From Neptuniibacter pectenicola (lineage in GTDB: Bacteria > Pseudomonadota > Gammaproteobacteria > Pseudomonadales > Balneatricaceae): a DNA stretch of 64,000 bases. Of the stretch, positions 18,133 to 27,964 are shown one piece after another (within the stretch, counting starts at the first letter, position 1; the number at the start of each line of letters is the position of its first letter). Location: positions 1 through 64,000 of the forward strand of contig NZ_LUTS01000009.1 in assembly GCF_001597735.1 (NCBI RefSeq), in the 5' to 3' direction. The position numbers and the translations under genes are program-made. A model generated the notes under the pieces. The model saw nothing but the letters and a program-made list of their open reading frames with translations, made no database searches and was not told the DNA's origin.

Positions 18133-19776
18133 TTATGATTTTTTAAAGATTTTGGTGAGTAGGTGGTTCGCTTGTTTTTGCAGCAGCGCTTGATGCTTAG
18201 GCGTGACCTTTAACAGTAATACTTTGTCTTCATCTTCACGACGAATATCAGCCTGCTGTAGGAGTGCGCGTTTTAGGAGCGGGGCTTCAGTAAGCGCTGT
18301 ATGGCTAATCAGCTCATTACTATTGGTGGTTCGAGTAAGGAAGTGAGCTTCCTCTTTTACTAATGTGTATTTGTCGTAGTGTCCACGAGAGAGCGACATC
18401 TGTAAGCTTAACACCGGCTGGAAACCTTTAATTCGCGCCTGATTGAACCCTTTGTACAGCAGGCTAAAGAGCATGGCTGCACAGAGTGCGTTAATGCCGT
18501 GGCTGTCTTTGTCATCTCTTAACTCAAAGCGCAGTAAGATATCCTGATTATCGAGTTGCTCAGCTTCACCGTTATAAATACGCGCGACCTGTTTCGCCAA
18601 GTGAAGGTAAACATTCAGTAAGGTCGCTTTCTCGTCTGGATGCATATTGTCTGAGCTGGCGGTCGTACTATCAATATAAAAAAGGTAGATCGCATCTTGG
18701 GGCGCTAAAAAGAGTTCCAGTTCATCTTCAAACGAGTAGAGGCCCAGTTGTATCTCTTTCCGTCCGCGTGCGGCTTCAGCGTCGGCACTTTTGAAGAGTG
18801 GATTCTCTGTTTTTATTGTGTTGGTGTCAGGGGCCGGAGCCTTGTTGATCGGCTCCTCTTCAACCGAGAACTCATCGGCTGTATCGGTTTGTTCGGTGTG
18901 CTCTAACTCTTGTGGATGATGCTCAAACTTCGGCATTTTGGGTGCATTGTTTGGCTCCGGTTTGAGCAGGTCGACTAACGCATTGGTGTGTAATTGATCA
19001 CCTTGATTCAATTCATCGATTGAGCTGTCGTAGTCGGTATCAGTATCAGGCTCATTATTGTTGCTGACCGCTGGCGTGGGCTCAGACGGTGTATTGTCTG
19101 CTGCTTCCGCTGGGATTGGTTTAGTCGTTGTCTCATGGGTTGGCGCAGGTTGAGAGGGCTCTGGGCTGTCGAAGGTGAAGGTTTCACTCTGTATAGCCAG
19201 CGATTCTGAGAAGGTTAAACCGGATAGACGATCGGGTGTTGGGTTGTTTTCCGTCTCTTCGTCTTGATTGTCGGTATTAGTCGTGCGGCCAAAGAGCCAG
19301 ATCGCCAATAATGTAAGTGCGGCAATGGCGCAAGCCAATAAGAGTAGAGGCCAAAATTGACTGCGTAGAATGGCCTCCAGAGGCTCGGGTGTTAGCCATA
19401 ACGTGACGGTGGCGATGGTTTTTTCTTGTTGAATTAAGCGTTGTTGTAGCTTGATGTCGCTGACATCACCCGCTCTGGCAATGACGACACCGGATGGATC
19501 GGTGACTTGTAGCCCTTTGATATAAGGTATCTGCTGTAGCTCATTTAGCAGGTAGTTTAGGCTGACGCGATCATTCGAGAGGAGCAAGGGGCGAATTAAA
19601 ATATCGCTATTTTGTGCGAGTGCTTTGCCGAGGTTTTGGGTTTCAGTATCGGCTTGTCTAGCCGTGGAAAACTGCATAAACGTGATGCCGAGAATTAACC
19701 CGGAAAATAGAATTAAGCCGACAATAACCAAAAGGTTTTGTGTTGAACGGTTTTTATTGAATCGACTAAAGGTCAC
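18133..19776 (-). CDS. AhpA/YtjB-type membrane protein with extra C-terminal domain
   Basis: A 547-residue protein. Residues 15-36 are a membrane anchor (LLVIVGLILFSGLILGITFM), and about 40-130 form a periplasmic domain like YtjB/AhpA (LGKALAQNSDILIRPLLLSNDRVSLNYLL). A second membrane segment (about 142-163) follows. Residues 165-325 form a disordered acidic, Pro/Thr/Glu-rich linker, and 330-540 a cytoplasmic alpha/beta domain (DAIYLFYIDSTT, LRFELRDDKDSHGINALCAAMLF). E. coli YtjB is only about 214 residues and lacks the last part. The tail might be a degenerate cyclase-like fold, but I cannot assign it. The start is GTG with no clear ribosome site. Confidence 0.7.
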   Translation of the reverse strand: MTFSRFNKNRSTQNLLVIVGLILFSGLILGITFMQFSTARQADTETQNLGKALAQNSDILIRPLLLSNDRVSLNYLLNELQQIPYIKGLQVTDPSGVVIARAGDVSDIKLQQRLIQQEKTIATVTLWLTPEPLEAILRSQFWPLLLLACAIAALTLLAIWLFGRTTNTDNQDEETENNPTPDRLSGLTFSESLAIQSETFTFDSPEPSQPAPTHETTTKPIPAEAADNTPSEPTPAVSNNNEPDTDTDYDSSIDELNQGDQLHTNALVDLLKPEPNNAPKMPKFEHHPQELEHTEQTDTADEFSVEEEPINKAPAPDTNTIKTENPLFKSADAEAARGRKEIQLGLYSFEDELELFLAPQDAIYLFYIDSTTASSDNMHPDEKATLLNVYLHLAKQVARIYNGEAEQLDNQDILLRFELRDDKDSHGINALCAAMLFSLLYKGFNQARIKGFQPVLSLQMSLSRGHYDKYTLVKEEAHFLTRTTNSNELISHTALTEAPLLKRALLQQADIRREDEDKVLLLKVTPKHQALLQKQANHLLTKIFKKS

Positions 19777-19917
19777 AGGGCAAAATTAGCTCAAAAGAGA
19801 TCGAAAGTCAGATAATAACAGTTCATTACGGCGAGTGTGAATATCAATTGCATTCTGACCATGACCGCACGTTGTATGGCGGGTATAATACTGGGCTTAT
19901 TGATAGGAAGGACGGCG

Positions 19918-21174
19918 ATGAACGTACAAGAATACATGATCGAATTAGGCGAAAACGCACGTGCTGCGGCTCGCTTAGTTGCAAAGGCAGATACCCGCTT
20001 GAAGAATCAGGCATTGTTGGCAATGGCTGATGCGATCGACAGTAGCCGACCGGAACTGCATGCGGCGAATGCTATAGATCTAGATAATGGCCGTAATAAC
20101 GGTTTAGATTCGGCGATGTTAGATCGTTTAGAACTAACGGACGCACGAATCGATACAATGATCGAAGGTCTTCGCCAAGTGGCTACACTGCCTGACCCTG
20201 TTGGCGCGATTAATGATCTTAAATATCTACCGAGTGGTATCCAAGTCGGTAAGATGCGCGTGCCTTTAGGTGTGATCGGTATTATTTATGAATCCCGTCC
20301 TAATGTAACGGTAGAGGCTGCGAGTCTGTGCCTTAAATCGGGTAATGCGACCATTTTGCGCGGGGGATCTGAAGCGATTAACTCTAATCAGGCTGTCGCT
20401 CGCTGCATAAAACAAGGTTTAAAGGTCGCAGGCTTACCTGAAAATGCAGTCCAAGTGGTTGAAACGACGGATCGAGAAGCGGTGGGTCAGATGATTACAA
20501 TGCCCGAATATGTGGATGTCATTGTACCTCGAGGCGGCAAAGGGCTTATCGAACGTGTTTCGCGTGATGCTAAGGTGGCGGTAATTAAACACCTTGATGG
20601 TATCTGTCATGTGTATATAGATGATCAAGCGGATGCGGGTAAAGCGGTGAATGTTGCGTTGAATGCAAAAACTCACCGTTATGGCACCTGTAATACAATG
20701 GAAACCCTGTTAGTGCATAGCGCCATTGCACCTGAACTCTTGTCAGAACTATCTGAACGCTATCAAGCTGCGGGTGTCGAACTAAGAGGCTGTGAACGGA
20801 CGCGTGCGTTACTACCGCTGATTAATAAAGCGACTGAAGCGGATTGGGAAACTGAATATTTAGCCCCTATCTTGTCGATTAAATTGGTCGACTCGATGGA
20901 TGAAGCGATCACCCATATTAATCGTTATGGCTCACACCATACCGATTCGATTATTACTGAAAACTATACAAAATCACGTGCGTTTTTACGTGAAGTGGAT
21001 TCAAGTTCAGTGATGGTGAATGCTTCCACCCGTTTTGCTGACGGTTTTGAATATGGTTTAGGCGCTGAAATTGGCATCTCGACCGATAAAATTCATGCGC
21101 GTGGCCCTGTTGGCCTGAATGGTTTGACCTCAGAAAAGTATGTTGTTCTGGGTGATGGGCATATTAGGCAGTAA
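19918..21174 (+). CDS. proA: gamma-glutamyl phosphate reductase
   Basis: A 418-residue NADPH-dependent aldehyde-dehydrogenase-fold enzyme that turns glutamyl 5-phosphate into glutamate semialdehyde in proline synthesis. The catalytic Cys is in [16 protein letters not shown]. Other signatures are [39 protein letters not shown] and [23 protein letters not shown]. The ATG at 19918 follows AGGAAG by 7 nt; an in-frame extension to 19837 lacks family similarity. It starts the proA-nadD-rsfS-rlmH series, and proB is not in the window. Confidence 0.96.
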   Translation: MNVQEYMIELGENARAAARLVAKADTRLKNQALLAMADAIDSSRPELHAANAIDLDNGRNNGLDSAMLDRLELTDARIDTMIEGLRQVATLPDPVGAINDLKYLPSGIQVGKMRVPLGVIGIIYESRPNVTVEAASLCLKSGNATILRGGSEAINSNQAVARCIKQGLKVAGLPENAVQVVETTDREAVGQMITMPEYVDVIVPRGGKGLIERVSRDAKVAVIKHLDGICHVYIDDQADAGKAVNVALNAKTHRYGTCNTMETLLVHSAIAPELLSELSERYQAAGVELRGCERTRALLPLINKATEADWETEYLAPILSIKLVDSMDEAITHINRYGSHHTDSIITENYTKSRAFLREVDSSSVMVNASTRFADGFEYGLGAEIGISTDKIHARGPVGLNGLTSEKYVVLGDGHIRQ

Positions 21175-21181
21175 TGAGTGT

Positions 21182-21832
21182 ATGACGGTTAATGCTTATG
21201 TGTTTATGGGGGGGACGTTTGACCCTATCCATAACGGCCACTTAAGGACTGCGTTAGAGCTACAACAGTGGATGGGTGTTGAGAAGGTGTGTTTAATACC
21301 TTCAAAAGACCCTGTCCATCGCGCAACCCCAGGTAGAAGCGCAGAGCAACGCCTAAAAATGGTAGAATTGGCGGTTGCCGATGAGCCTGCGTTGGCGGCA
21401 GATGACCGAGAAATTAAGTCCAAAAATCCATCGTATTCATTACATACGTTAGAATCGATCCGTAGTGAGCTCGGTGCCGATGTGCCGATCTGCATGATTA
21501 TGGGGATGGATGCATATCAGACGTTGCCCCATTGGCATGAATGGCAACGCTTTACTGATTTTGCCCACCTGATTGTGGTTAAGCGGCCCGGTTATAGTAT
21601 GCCGCAGTGTGATGAATTAACGATGTTTACTGAAAAGCACCAAGCTGAGAATTTACAGCAAGTTCTGTCAACGCCTGCTGGGTTTGTGCTTTTCCACGAG
21701 TTGACCCCCATTGGGGTTTCAGCTACCCAGATTCGCCAAACTATAGCGCAGGGGCATTCCCCGCGTTATCTGTTTCCAGATCAAGTTTGGCACTATATCC
21801 AAGACAACCGTCTGTACGGTTTAACTAATTGA
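21182..21832 (+). CDS. nadD: nicotinate-nucleotide adenylyltransferase
   Basis: A 216-residue NadD that joins nicotinate mononucleotide to AMP in NAD synthesis. The nucleotidyltransferase motif GGTFDPIHNGHL is followed by SKDPVHRATPGRSAEQRL (phosphate-binding) and the C-terminal IGVSATQIRQTIAQG (ISxTxIR motif). The start ATG lies 7 nt after the proA stop; an in-frame extension into proA is not needed. It is likely in one operon with rsfS and rlmH. Confidence 0.95.
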   Translation: MTVNAYVFMGGTFDPIHNGHLRTALELQQWMGVEKVCLIPSKDPVHRATPGRSAEQRLKMVELAVADEPALAADDREIKSKNPSYSLHTLESIRSELGADVPICMIMGMDAYQTLPHWHEWQRFTDFAHLIVVKRPGYSMPQCDELTMFTEKHQAENLQQVLSTPAGFVLFHELTPIGVSATQIRQTIAQGHSPRYLFPDQVWHYIQDNRLYGLTN

Positions 21833-21841
21833 AGCGAAATA

Positions 21842-22174
21842 ATGCAAACTGAAAAAATAATTGAGATTGTTCATAACGCCCTAGAAGATATGAAAGCAAA
21901 AGAGATCGTTGATCTTGATGTGCGAGGCCGCTCCACCGTTACCGATTATATGGTTATTGCGAGTGGTACCTCTAAACGTCACGTGGGGGCGATTGCGGAA
22001 GAAGTGGGTATTCAAATTAAAGCGGCCGGTCTTTTGCCTTTAGGCTCTGAAGGCCAAAGTGTCAGTGATTGGATACTGGTCGACTTAGGCGATGTGGTTG
22101 TACATATCATGATGCCGGATGCGCGTGATTTCTATGATTTAGAACGCCTATGGGGCGTTGAAAAAGACGCATAA
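21842..22174 (+). CDS. rsfS: ribosomal silencing factor RsfS
   Basis: A 110-residue RsfS/Iojap protein that binds L14 on the 50S subunit and blocks subunit joining in starvation. Core signatures are [55 protein letters not shown] and FYDLERLWG. The length is normal. It sits between nadD and rlmH as in most gammaproteobacteria. Confidence 0.95.
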   Translation: MQTEKIIEIVHNALEDMKAKEIVDLDVRGRSTVTDYMVIASGTSKRHVGAIAEEVGIQIKAAGLLPLGSEGQSVSDWILVDLGDVVVHIMMPDARDFYDLERLWGVEKDA

Positions 22175-22182
22175 AACTTTTT

Positions 22183-22650
22183 ATGAAAATTCGGATCATA
22201 GCTGTTGGTGGAAAGATGCCTTCATGGGTAAATGAAGGCTATCGCGAGTATGAGAAGCGCCTACCTAATGACTTTCAATTAGAGATGATTGAGTTGCCTT
22301 TAGGACATCGAGGCAAAAGCAGTGACGTGGCGAAAGCCAAAAAGCAGGAGGGCGACCAAATGCTTGCGGCGATCCCCAAAGGGGACCGTGTTATCGCTTT
22401 AGAAGTCTTAGGGAAAAACTGGTCAACTGAGCAACTCGCGGCACAAGTTGAAGATTGGCGTATGGATGGACGTAACATTAGTTTGTTAATCGGTGGTCCT
22501 GATGGCTTAGATAGCCGTTGTTCCGCGATAGCGGATCAAAAATGGTCACTGTCTGCGTTAACCTTACCCCACCCATTGGTCCGTGTGATGCTAGCTGAGC
22601 AACTTTATCGTGCTTGGACTGTCATTCAAGGTCATCCTTATCATAAATAA
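22183..22650 (+). CDS. rlmH: 23S rRNA pseudouridine-1915 N3-methyltransferase
   Basis: A 155-residue SPOUT-fold methyltransferase acting on pseudouridine 1915 in helix 69 of assembled ribosomes. The SAM-binding trefoil knot is visible in [14 protein letters not shown] and [28 protein letters not shown], the invariant C-terminus. It starts 9 nt after rsfS ends, and the PBP2 gene follows 40 nt downstream. Confidence 0.96.
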   Translation: MKIRIIAVGGKMPSWVNEGYREYEKRLPNDFQLEMIELPLGHRGKSSDVAKAKKQEGDQMLAAIPKGDRVIALEVLGKNWSTEQLAAQVEDWRMDGRNISLLIGGPDGLDSRCSAIADQKWSLSALTLPHPLVRVMLAEQLYRAWTVIQGHPYHK

Positions 22651-22689
22651 GATTGTTTAACGTATCGATATGAAGAAGCACTAACGGAT

Positions 22690-24585
22690 ATGGCAGCAGA
22701 GCGCCTAAAAGACCACTCAAAAGAGAGTCGCACGTTTAAAGCGCGTGCCGTACTGGCATTTTTTGTTGTGATTGTGATGTTATGTGTGCTGGTGGTACGG
22801 CTCTATTACTTGCAAGTGATAGAGCATGACCGCTATGCGGCGATGTCGGAAGCTAACCGCGTACAGTTGCAGCCCGTACCGCCTACACGGGGGCTGATTT
22901 ATGACCGCAATGGTGTGCTGCTGGCCGATAATCGGCCAAGTTACAGTGTTACGATCTTAAAAGAGGAGGTTAGCGACCTTGATGCCACTTTGGCTGAGTT
23001 GCAATCCCTCATTCCGTTGACTGAGCGTGAAATTGAAAGTTTTAAAAAGCGCTTATATCAACGCCGCAGACCTTTTGAATCGATTCCCGTTCGTTTCCGT
23101 TTAACGGAAGATGAAATTGCCAAAATCTCAGTAAACTATCACCGTTTGCCCGGCGTTCGTGTCGAGGCCGAATTAATACGTTATTACCCTTATGGCGCTT
23201 CGCTGGTTCATGCGATGGGTTATGTTGGGCGTATTAATGAGAAAGAGCTGGGCCGTGTGGATCCCACCAACTATGCCGCAACCCATTACATCGGCAAGCT
23301 GGGGATTGAGAAGTTTTACGAAGACAAGCTACATGGTGAAGTGGGCTTTCAGAAAGTAGAAACTAACGCCCGTGGCCGTGTCATGCGCGTATTGGAGCGG
23401 AGTGATCCGCGTCCAGGTAGTGACATTGTTTTACATCTGGATCTGCGCTTACAGCAGATTACCGAAAAGTTGTTGGAGGGGCGACGCGCGTCCGTTGTGG
23501 CGATCGACCCTAAAACAGGCGGGATTTTGACCTTGGTGTCTACTCCCGCATATGATCCTAATATGTTTGTGACCGGTATCTCGTCGAAAAATTATAATGC
23601 GTTACGGGAATCACCGGACCTTCCACTGTTTAACCGTGCTATCCGTGGTCGTTACCCGCCCGGCTCCACCATCAAGCCGATCATTGCTCTATCCGCGATT
23701 GATAGCGGCATTGTCACCCCAAGTTATACAATTTTTGATCCCGGTTGGTACTCGTTAACCCACGGTGGTCGTAAATACCGAGATTGGAAAAAGGTCGGGC
23801 ATGGTCGGGTCAATATGTATGATGCGATCGCCCAGTCGTGTGATACTTGGTTCTATGATGTGTCCCATAAAATGGGGGTCGACCCTATGTCAAAATACTT
23901 AGGTATGTTTGGCTTTGGTCACGTTACCAGTTTGGACCTGCCTGAAGCGCTTGGCGCGATATTACCGTCTAAAGAGTGGAAGAAAAAATCACGTAAAACC
24001 TCTTGGTATACCGGTGACTCGTTAAATATGAGTATCGGGCAGGGGTTCTTTGTGGCTACGCCTTTACAGTTAGCGACAGCGATGGCGGTTATTGCTAACC
24101 GAGGTGAGTGGATTGCGCCGCGGATGTTAAAAGGCACAAAGATCATTAATGATGCCGGTGCCGAAGTGTTAGAGAAACCCGATTTTTCGGGTGGCAAACT
24201 ACCGCCAGCGGATGTGGTGCTTAATAAAGATAAGCATTGGAATGACATTATTAAAGGCATGCGTGACGTGATGCACTCTAAACGGGGTACAGCCCGACGC
24301 GCGGGTGCTAATTCTAGTTATGAAATTGCCGGTAAAACGGGGACTGCGCAGGTGGTCGGCATTAAACAGGATGCCGTGTATGACGCTGATAAATTAGCAG
24401 AGATTCATCGCGACCATGCGTTGTTTGTTGCATTTGCGCCAGTGGAAGACCCTAAAATTGCGATCGCTGTGATTGTTGAGAACGGTGGTGGCGGTTCAAG
24501 TACGGCAGCGCCTATTGCGCGTAAGATTCTTGATGCGTACCTCCTCGGTACGGATCCATTAGTTGAGGCTAAGGATGATAAGTAA
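22690..24585 (+). CDS. mrdA: penicillin-binding protein 2
   Basis: A 631-residue elongasome transpeptidase. One N-terminal membrane anchor (about 24-44) is followed by the dimerisation/pedestal domain (TRGLIYDRNGVLLADNRPSYSV). The penicillin-binding domain has the active-site SxxK in RYPPGSTIKP, an SxN-type motif in IAQSCDTWFYD and KTGT in AGKTGTAQVVG. It cross-links wall glycan during rod elongation together with RodA, whose gene overlaps its 3' end by 11 nt. Confidence 0.96.
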   Translation: MAAERLKDHSKESRTFKARAVLAFFVVIVMLCVLVVRLYYLQVIEHDRYAAMSEANRVQLQPVPPTRGLIYDRNGVLLADNRPSYSVTILKEEVSDLDATLAELQSLIPLTEREIESFKKRLYQRRRPFESIPVRFRLTEDEIAKISVNYHRLPGVRVEAELIRYYPYGASLVHAMGYVGRINEKELGRVDPTNYAATHYIGKLGIEKFYEDKLHGEVGFQKVETNARGRVMRVLERSDPRPGSDIVLHLDLRLQQITEKLLEGRRASVVAIDPKTGGILTLVSTPAYDPNMFVTGISSKNYNALRESPDLPLFNRAIRGRYPPGSTIKPIIALSAIDSGIVTPSYTIFDPGWYSLTHGGRKYRDWKKVGHGRVNMYDAIAQSCDTWFYDVSHKMGVDPMSKYLGMFGFGHVTSLDLPEALGAILPSKEWKKKSRKTSWYTGDSLNMSIGQGFFVATPLQLATAMAVIANRGEWIAPRMLKGTKIINDAGAEVLEKPDFSGGKLPPADVVLNKDKHWNDIIKGMRDVMHSKRGTARRAGANSSYEIAGKTGTAQVVGIKQDAVYDADKLAEIHRDHALFVAFAPVEDPKIAIAVIVENGGGGSSTAAPIARKILDAYLLGTDPLVEAKDDK

Positions 24586-25720
24586 TCGTGAATTTGAGCG
24601 CTATATGCCAGAAGCGCATGATCACCTTCGTCAACGCCCGAGTCTTTGGAGTTACACCCGTTTAGATGGCTGGCTGCTTTTGCTGCTGTTTTTACTCTGT
24701 GGTTTTGGTTTGTTTGTGCTTTATAGCGCCTCGGGCCAAGATATGGGGTATGTCACCCGCCAAGCGATACGTATGTGTGCGGGCTTTGTGGTGATGGTTT
24801 TTCTAGCCCAGCTGACACCGCGATTTTTTGGCCGTTGGGCACTTTGGCTTTATGTTATCGGGGTCGCGTTACTGGTATGTGTCATGCTCTTTGGGGTTGG
24901 GGCAAAAGGTGCGCAGCGGTGGATTGCGCTCCCAGGCTTTAGGTTTCAGCCCTCAGAGATTATGAAGCTTATATTGCCGCTAACCGTTGCCTATTATCTC
25001 GCGCATCGGCCGCTACCGCCGAGCTTTAAACATGTTTTTATTAGTTTGGCGCTGATCGGTGTGCCAACCGTATTGATTATGAAGCAGCCTGACCTTGGCA
25101 CCTCCTTACTGATTGCACTATCGGGTGTGTTTGTTCTTTTACTCTCAGGCATCTTATGGCGTTATATCCTGATTGCTGTAGGGATCGGGGCGGCTGCACT
25201 GCCTGGCTTATGGGCGGTGATGAAAGATTATCAGCGGCAGCGAGTCTTGACCTTTCTTGACCCCGAAAGCGATCCGTTAGGGTCCGGTTGGAATATTATT
25301 CAGTCGAAAACAGCGATTGGTTCAGGGGGCATTGACGGTAAGGGCTGGCTGAGTGGCACGCAATCACAGCTCGATTTTTTACCTGAATCACATACCGATT
25401 TTATTATAGCGGTGGTTGCTGAGGAACTTGGCCTCATTGGCGTACTCATATTATTAACGTTATACCTGCTGATCATTGCGCGCGGGCTGGTTATTGCGGC
25501 AAGAGCGCCTGATAGTTTTGGTCGTTTGTTGGCAGGTAGTCTAATTTTAACCTTCTTTGTTTATGTTTTTGTCAATATAGGTATGGTGAGTGGCTTGTTA
25601 CCTGTTGTGGGGGTGCCGCTTCCTATGGTTAGCTATGGTGGTACATCTATTGTTACGCTGATGGCGGGCTTTGGGATGATTATGTCGGTCTATAGTTATA
25701 GAACCATGCTTCTAAAATAA
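24575..25720 (+). CDS. mrdB: rod shape-determining glycosyltransferase RodA
   Basis: A 381-residue SEDS-family peptidoglycan polymerase with about ten membrane segments. SEDS signatures are GAKGAQRWIALPGFRFQPSEIMKL, QPDLGTS, GSGGIDGKGWLSGTQSQLDFLPESHTDFI and VPLPMVSYGGTSI. The ATG at 24575 follows TAAGG and overlaps the mrdA stop, giving translational coupling. It works as a pair with PBP2. Confidence 0.95.
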   Translation: MISNREFERYMPEAHDHLRQRPSLWSYTRLDGWLLLLLFLLCGFGLFVLYSASGQDMGYVTRQAIRMCAGFVVMVFLAQLTPRFFGRWALWLYVIGVALLVCVMLFGVGAKGAQRWIALPGFRFQPSEIMKLILPLTVAYYLAHRPLPPSFKHVFISLALIGVPTVLIMKQPDLGTSLLIALSGVFVLLLSGILWRYILIAVGIGAAALPGLWAVMKDYQRQRVLTFLDPESDPLGSGWNIIQSKTAIGSGGIDGKGWLSGTQSQLDFLPESHTDFIIAVVAEELGLIGVLILLTLYLLIIARGLVIAARAPDSFGRLLAGSLILTFFVYVFVNIGMVSGLLPVVGVPLPMVSYGGTSIVTLMAGFGMIMSVYSYRTMLLK

Positions 25721-25810
25721 GGTTGTCTAGGTGTATGAGCCTAAGCGGGTTGGTGTGAGCATCGGGTATTGATGTGTTTATCGTGTGTCTATTGTTTTTG
25801 GGAGTGTAGA

Positions 25811-27001
25811 GTGAATCAGTCTTTATTATTTACGGTTATTGTGTCGGTCAGTCTTTTTCTTAATGGTTGTGCTACTTCAACAGAGCCATCCGCTGCTGCG
25901 ACAGAAAAGGAAAGTGTAAAAAAAGACGTGGACAGTTCGGCGGTAAAACCAAGTCAGCCGGTATCGAAGCCTACGGTGAAGCAGGCTAAGCCGGTTAAAC
26001 CCGCAGTAGAAGAAACATTGGTTGAACCCCCTCTGACTGGTTCATATGTGGATTATCCACAAGCCAAAGAGTTTATTGCTGAGATGAGCGCGGAAGGCTT
26101 TAGTGAAGCCTATTTAAAAGAGGTGTTAGGCGAGGCCAAACGCCAGCAGTCAATCTTAAAAGCGATCTCCCGTCCGGCTGAAAAAAGCTTAACATGGGGC
26201 GAATACCGTAAGATCTTTATACAAGATAAACGCATTAAGCAGGGTGTCCAGTTCTGGCAGGAAAATCAGGAAGCGTTGACCCGTGCTGAGCAAACTTATG
26301 GTGTGCCTGCCGAGGTGATTGTCTCAATCATTGGTGTTGAAACACGTTATGGCCGCATTATGGGGAGTTATCGTGTGTTAGATGCGGTGGCAACCTTAGG
26401 CTTTGATTACCCGCGACGCAGTGAATTTTTTCTTGGCCAATTAAAAGAGTATCTTCGTCTTGTGAAAGAGGAAGGCACCGATATTACTGCGCATAAGGGA
26501 TCTTATGCCGGGGCAATGGGCTTTGGGCAGTTTATTCCATCCAGCTATCGTAGTTTTGCTGTCGATTTTGATAATGATGGTAAACGGGATATTTGGAACA
26601 ATAAAACCGATGCGATCGGTAGTGTTGCTAACTATTTTGCTAAACACGGGTGGGCTGCGGGCGAGCCTGTCATTAGCGGAGTTTCATTTAACAAGCCAAC
26701 GGATGAGTCTTGGTTTAGCCAAGGCCGTGCAGGGTTGATTCCAGAGCTCACGATTGCTGATTGGCAGCAGCGAGGCGTTGAGCCTGAACTGACACTTCCA
26801 CCCGAAGGTAAAGCGATTTTGATGCGTTTAGAGATGGGTGAGGATGAGCAGTATTGGTTAGGGCTGCATAATTTCTACGTTATCACGCGTTATAATCACA
26901 GCAAGCTATATGCGATGGCGGTCTATCGTTTAAGTGAGCAGGTGAAAATGGCATATGAAAAGGCCACTCCGGTCGAATCTACAGTAAAAAATAAGAAGTA
27001 G
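25811..27001 (+). CDS. mltB: membrane-bound lytic transglycosylase B
   Basis: A 396-residue lipoprotein. The signal peptide ends in LFLNGC, the lipobox Cys. A Pro/Lys/Val-rich linker of about 60 residues precedes the MltB domain, whose catalytic Glu lies in SIIGVETRYGRIMGSYRVLDA; the domain also has GAMGFGQFIPSSYRSFAVDFDNDGKRDIW. It cuts glycan strands to 1,6-anhydro ends. The start is the GTG at 25811, 6 nt after GGAG, since this gives a proper lipoprotein signal. It lies between rodA and rlpA. Confidence 0.93.
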   Translation: MNQSLLFTVIVSVSLFLNGCATSTEPSAAATEKESVKKDVDSSAVKPSQPVSKPTVKQAKPVKPAVEETLVEPPLTGSYVDYPQAKEFIAEMSAEGFSEAYLKEVLGEAKRQQSILKAISRPAEKSLTWGEYRKIFIQDKRIKQGVQFWQENQEALTRAEQTYGVPAEVIVSIIGVETRYGRIMGSYRVLDAVATLGFDYPRRSEFFLGQLKEYLRLVKEEGTDITAHKGSYAGAMGFGQFIPSSYRSFAVDFDNDGKRDIWNNKTDAIGSVANYFAKHGWAAGEPVISGVSFNKPTDESWFSQGRAGLIPELTIADWQQRGVEPELTLPPEGKAILMRLEMGEDEQYWLGLHNFYVITRYNHSKLYAMAVYRLSEQVKMAYEKATPVESTVKNKK

Positions 27002-27009
27002 AGTTAATT

Positions 27010-27840
27010 ATGTATAAAAAGCTCCTTGTTTTTGGGTTGATTGGATTGCTGGCGGGTTGCTCCTCAACGAGTGAAAATAGTGGCCGCTACTCAATGAGGC
27101 ACGATAAAGCGCCGGACGCGCCGGTTGATGTGTCCCATGTGAAGGATGCTGTGCCACGCATCGAGTCTAAAAGCCGAGGAGGAAATAAGAGTCCTTATAC
27201 GGTATTAGGCAAACAGTACTCTGTGATGTCGAGTTCTCTGGGGTATATCGCAACCGGGACAGCGTCTTGGTATGGTCGTAAATTCCACGGTCACCAAACC
27301 TCTAATGGTGAGGTGTATGATATGTATAAGATGTCAGCGGCCCATAAAAGTTTGCCGTTGCCTACTTATCTACGTGTCACCAATCTGGCTAATGGCCGCC
27401 AAGTTATCGTGAGAGTGAATGATCGAGGCCCTTTCCATGATGACCGTTTGATCGATCTTTCTTATGCGGCTGCGTCCAAGCTTGATATGTTAAGCAAAGG
27501 TACTGCGCATGTGAAAATTGAAGCCATTGATCCGCGTGCATGGCAAAACACGGGTGCGGTTATCGCCACGCCGGTGGCTGAGCAGCAGACGTCCGTGGCT
27601 GGAAAGTATTTACAGGTAGGCGCGTATTCTAGTCGTGCGTCGGCCGAGTATGTGGAAAGCCAGCTAAGGCCTTTGCTTAAAGAGTTAGCGGTGATTATTC
27701 GTCCCGTTACTAATAGTCAGGGTGTTGTGTTGCATCGGGTTCAAATAGGCCCTTTAAAGAGTACAACATCGCTGACAGATTTAACTCAACAGGTCGAACA
27801 AATGGGCTATGCAACCCCTCGCTTGGTGGACTTCCCTTAA
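27010..27840 (+). CDS. rlpA: septal ring lytic transglycosylase RlpA
   Basis: A 276-residue lipoprotein with lipobox LLAGC. The double-psi beta-barrel domain (about 80-170) has GTASWYGRKFHGHQTSNGEVYDMYKMSAAHKSLPLPTYLRVTNLANG and the catalytic Asp segment VNDRGPFHDDRLIDLSY. A SPOR domain closes the protein (YLQVGAYSSRASAEYVESQL). SPOR domains bind denuded glycan at division sites. It starts 8 nt after mltB. Confidence 0.94.
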   Translation: MYKKLLVFGLIGLLAGCSSTSENSGRYSMRHDKAPDAPVDVSHVKDAVPRIESKSRGGNKSPYTVLGKQYSVMSSSLGYIATGTASWYGRKFHGHQTSNGEVYDMYKMSAAHKSLPLPTYLRVTNLANGRQVIVRVNDRGPFHDDRLIDLSYAAASKLDMLSKGTAHVKIEAIDPRAWQNTGAVIATPVAEQQTSVAGKYLQVGAYSSRASAEYVESQLRPLLKELAVIIRPVTNSQGVVLHRVQIGPLKSTTSLTDLTQQVEQMGYATPRLVDFP

Positions 27841-27964
27841 TAGCTTAAGTACAGTTACCTGCGGCGTTGAGTGGACTTAAAGTAATTCTGAAACTTAGGT
27901 GATTTTGTCTGTTGTAGTAGATAATAAACAGTGAAATTGCGTAGGTTTCTTTAATCGTTTTTGG

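Noticed and set aside
19837-19917. N-terminal extension of proA
   Set aside because: The frame is open upstream, but the ATG at 19918 has a good ribosome site and matches the family start.
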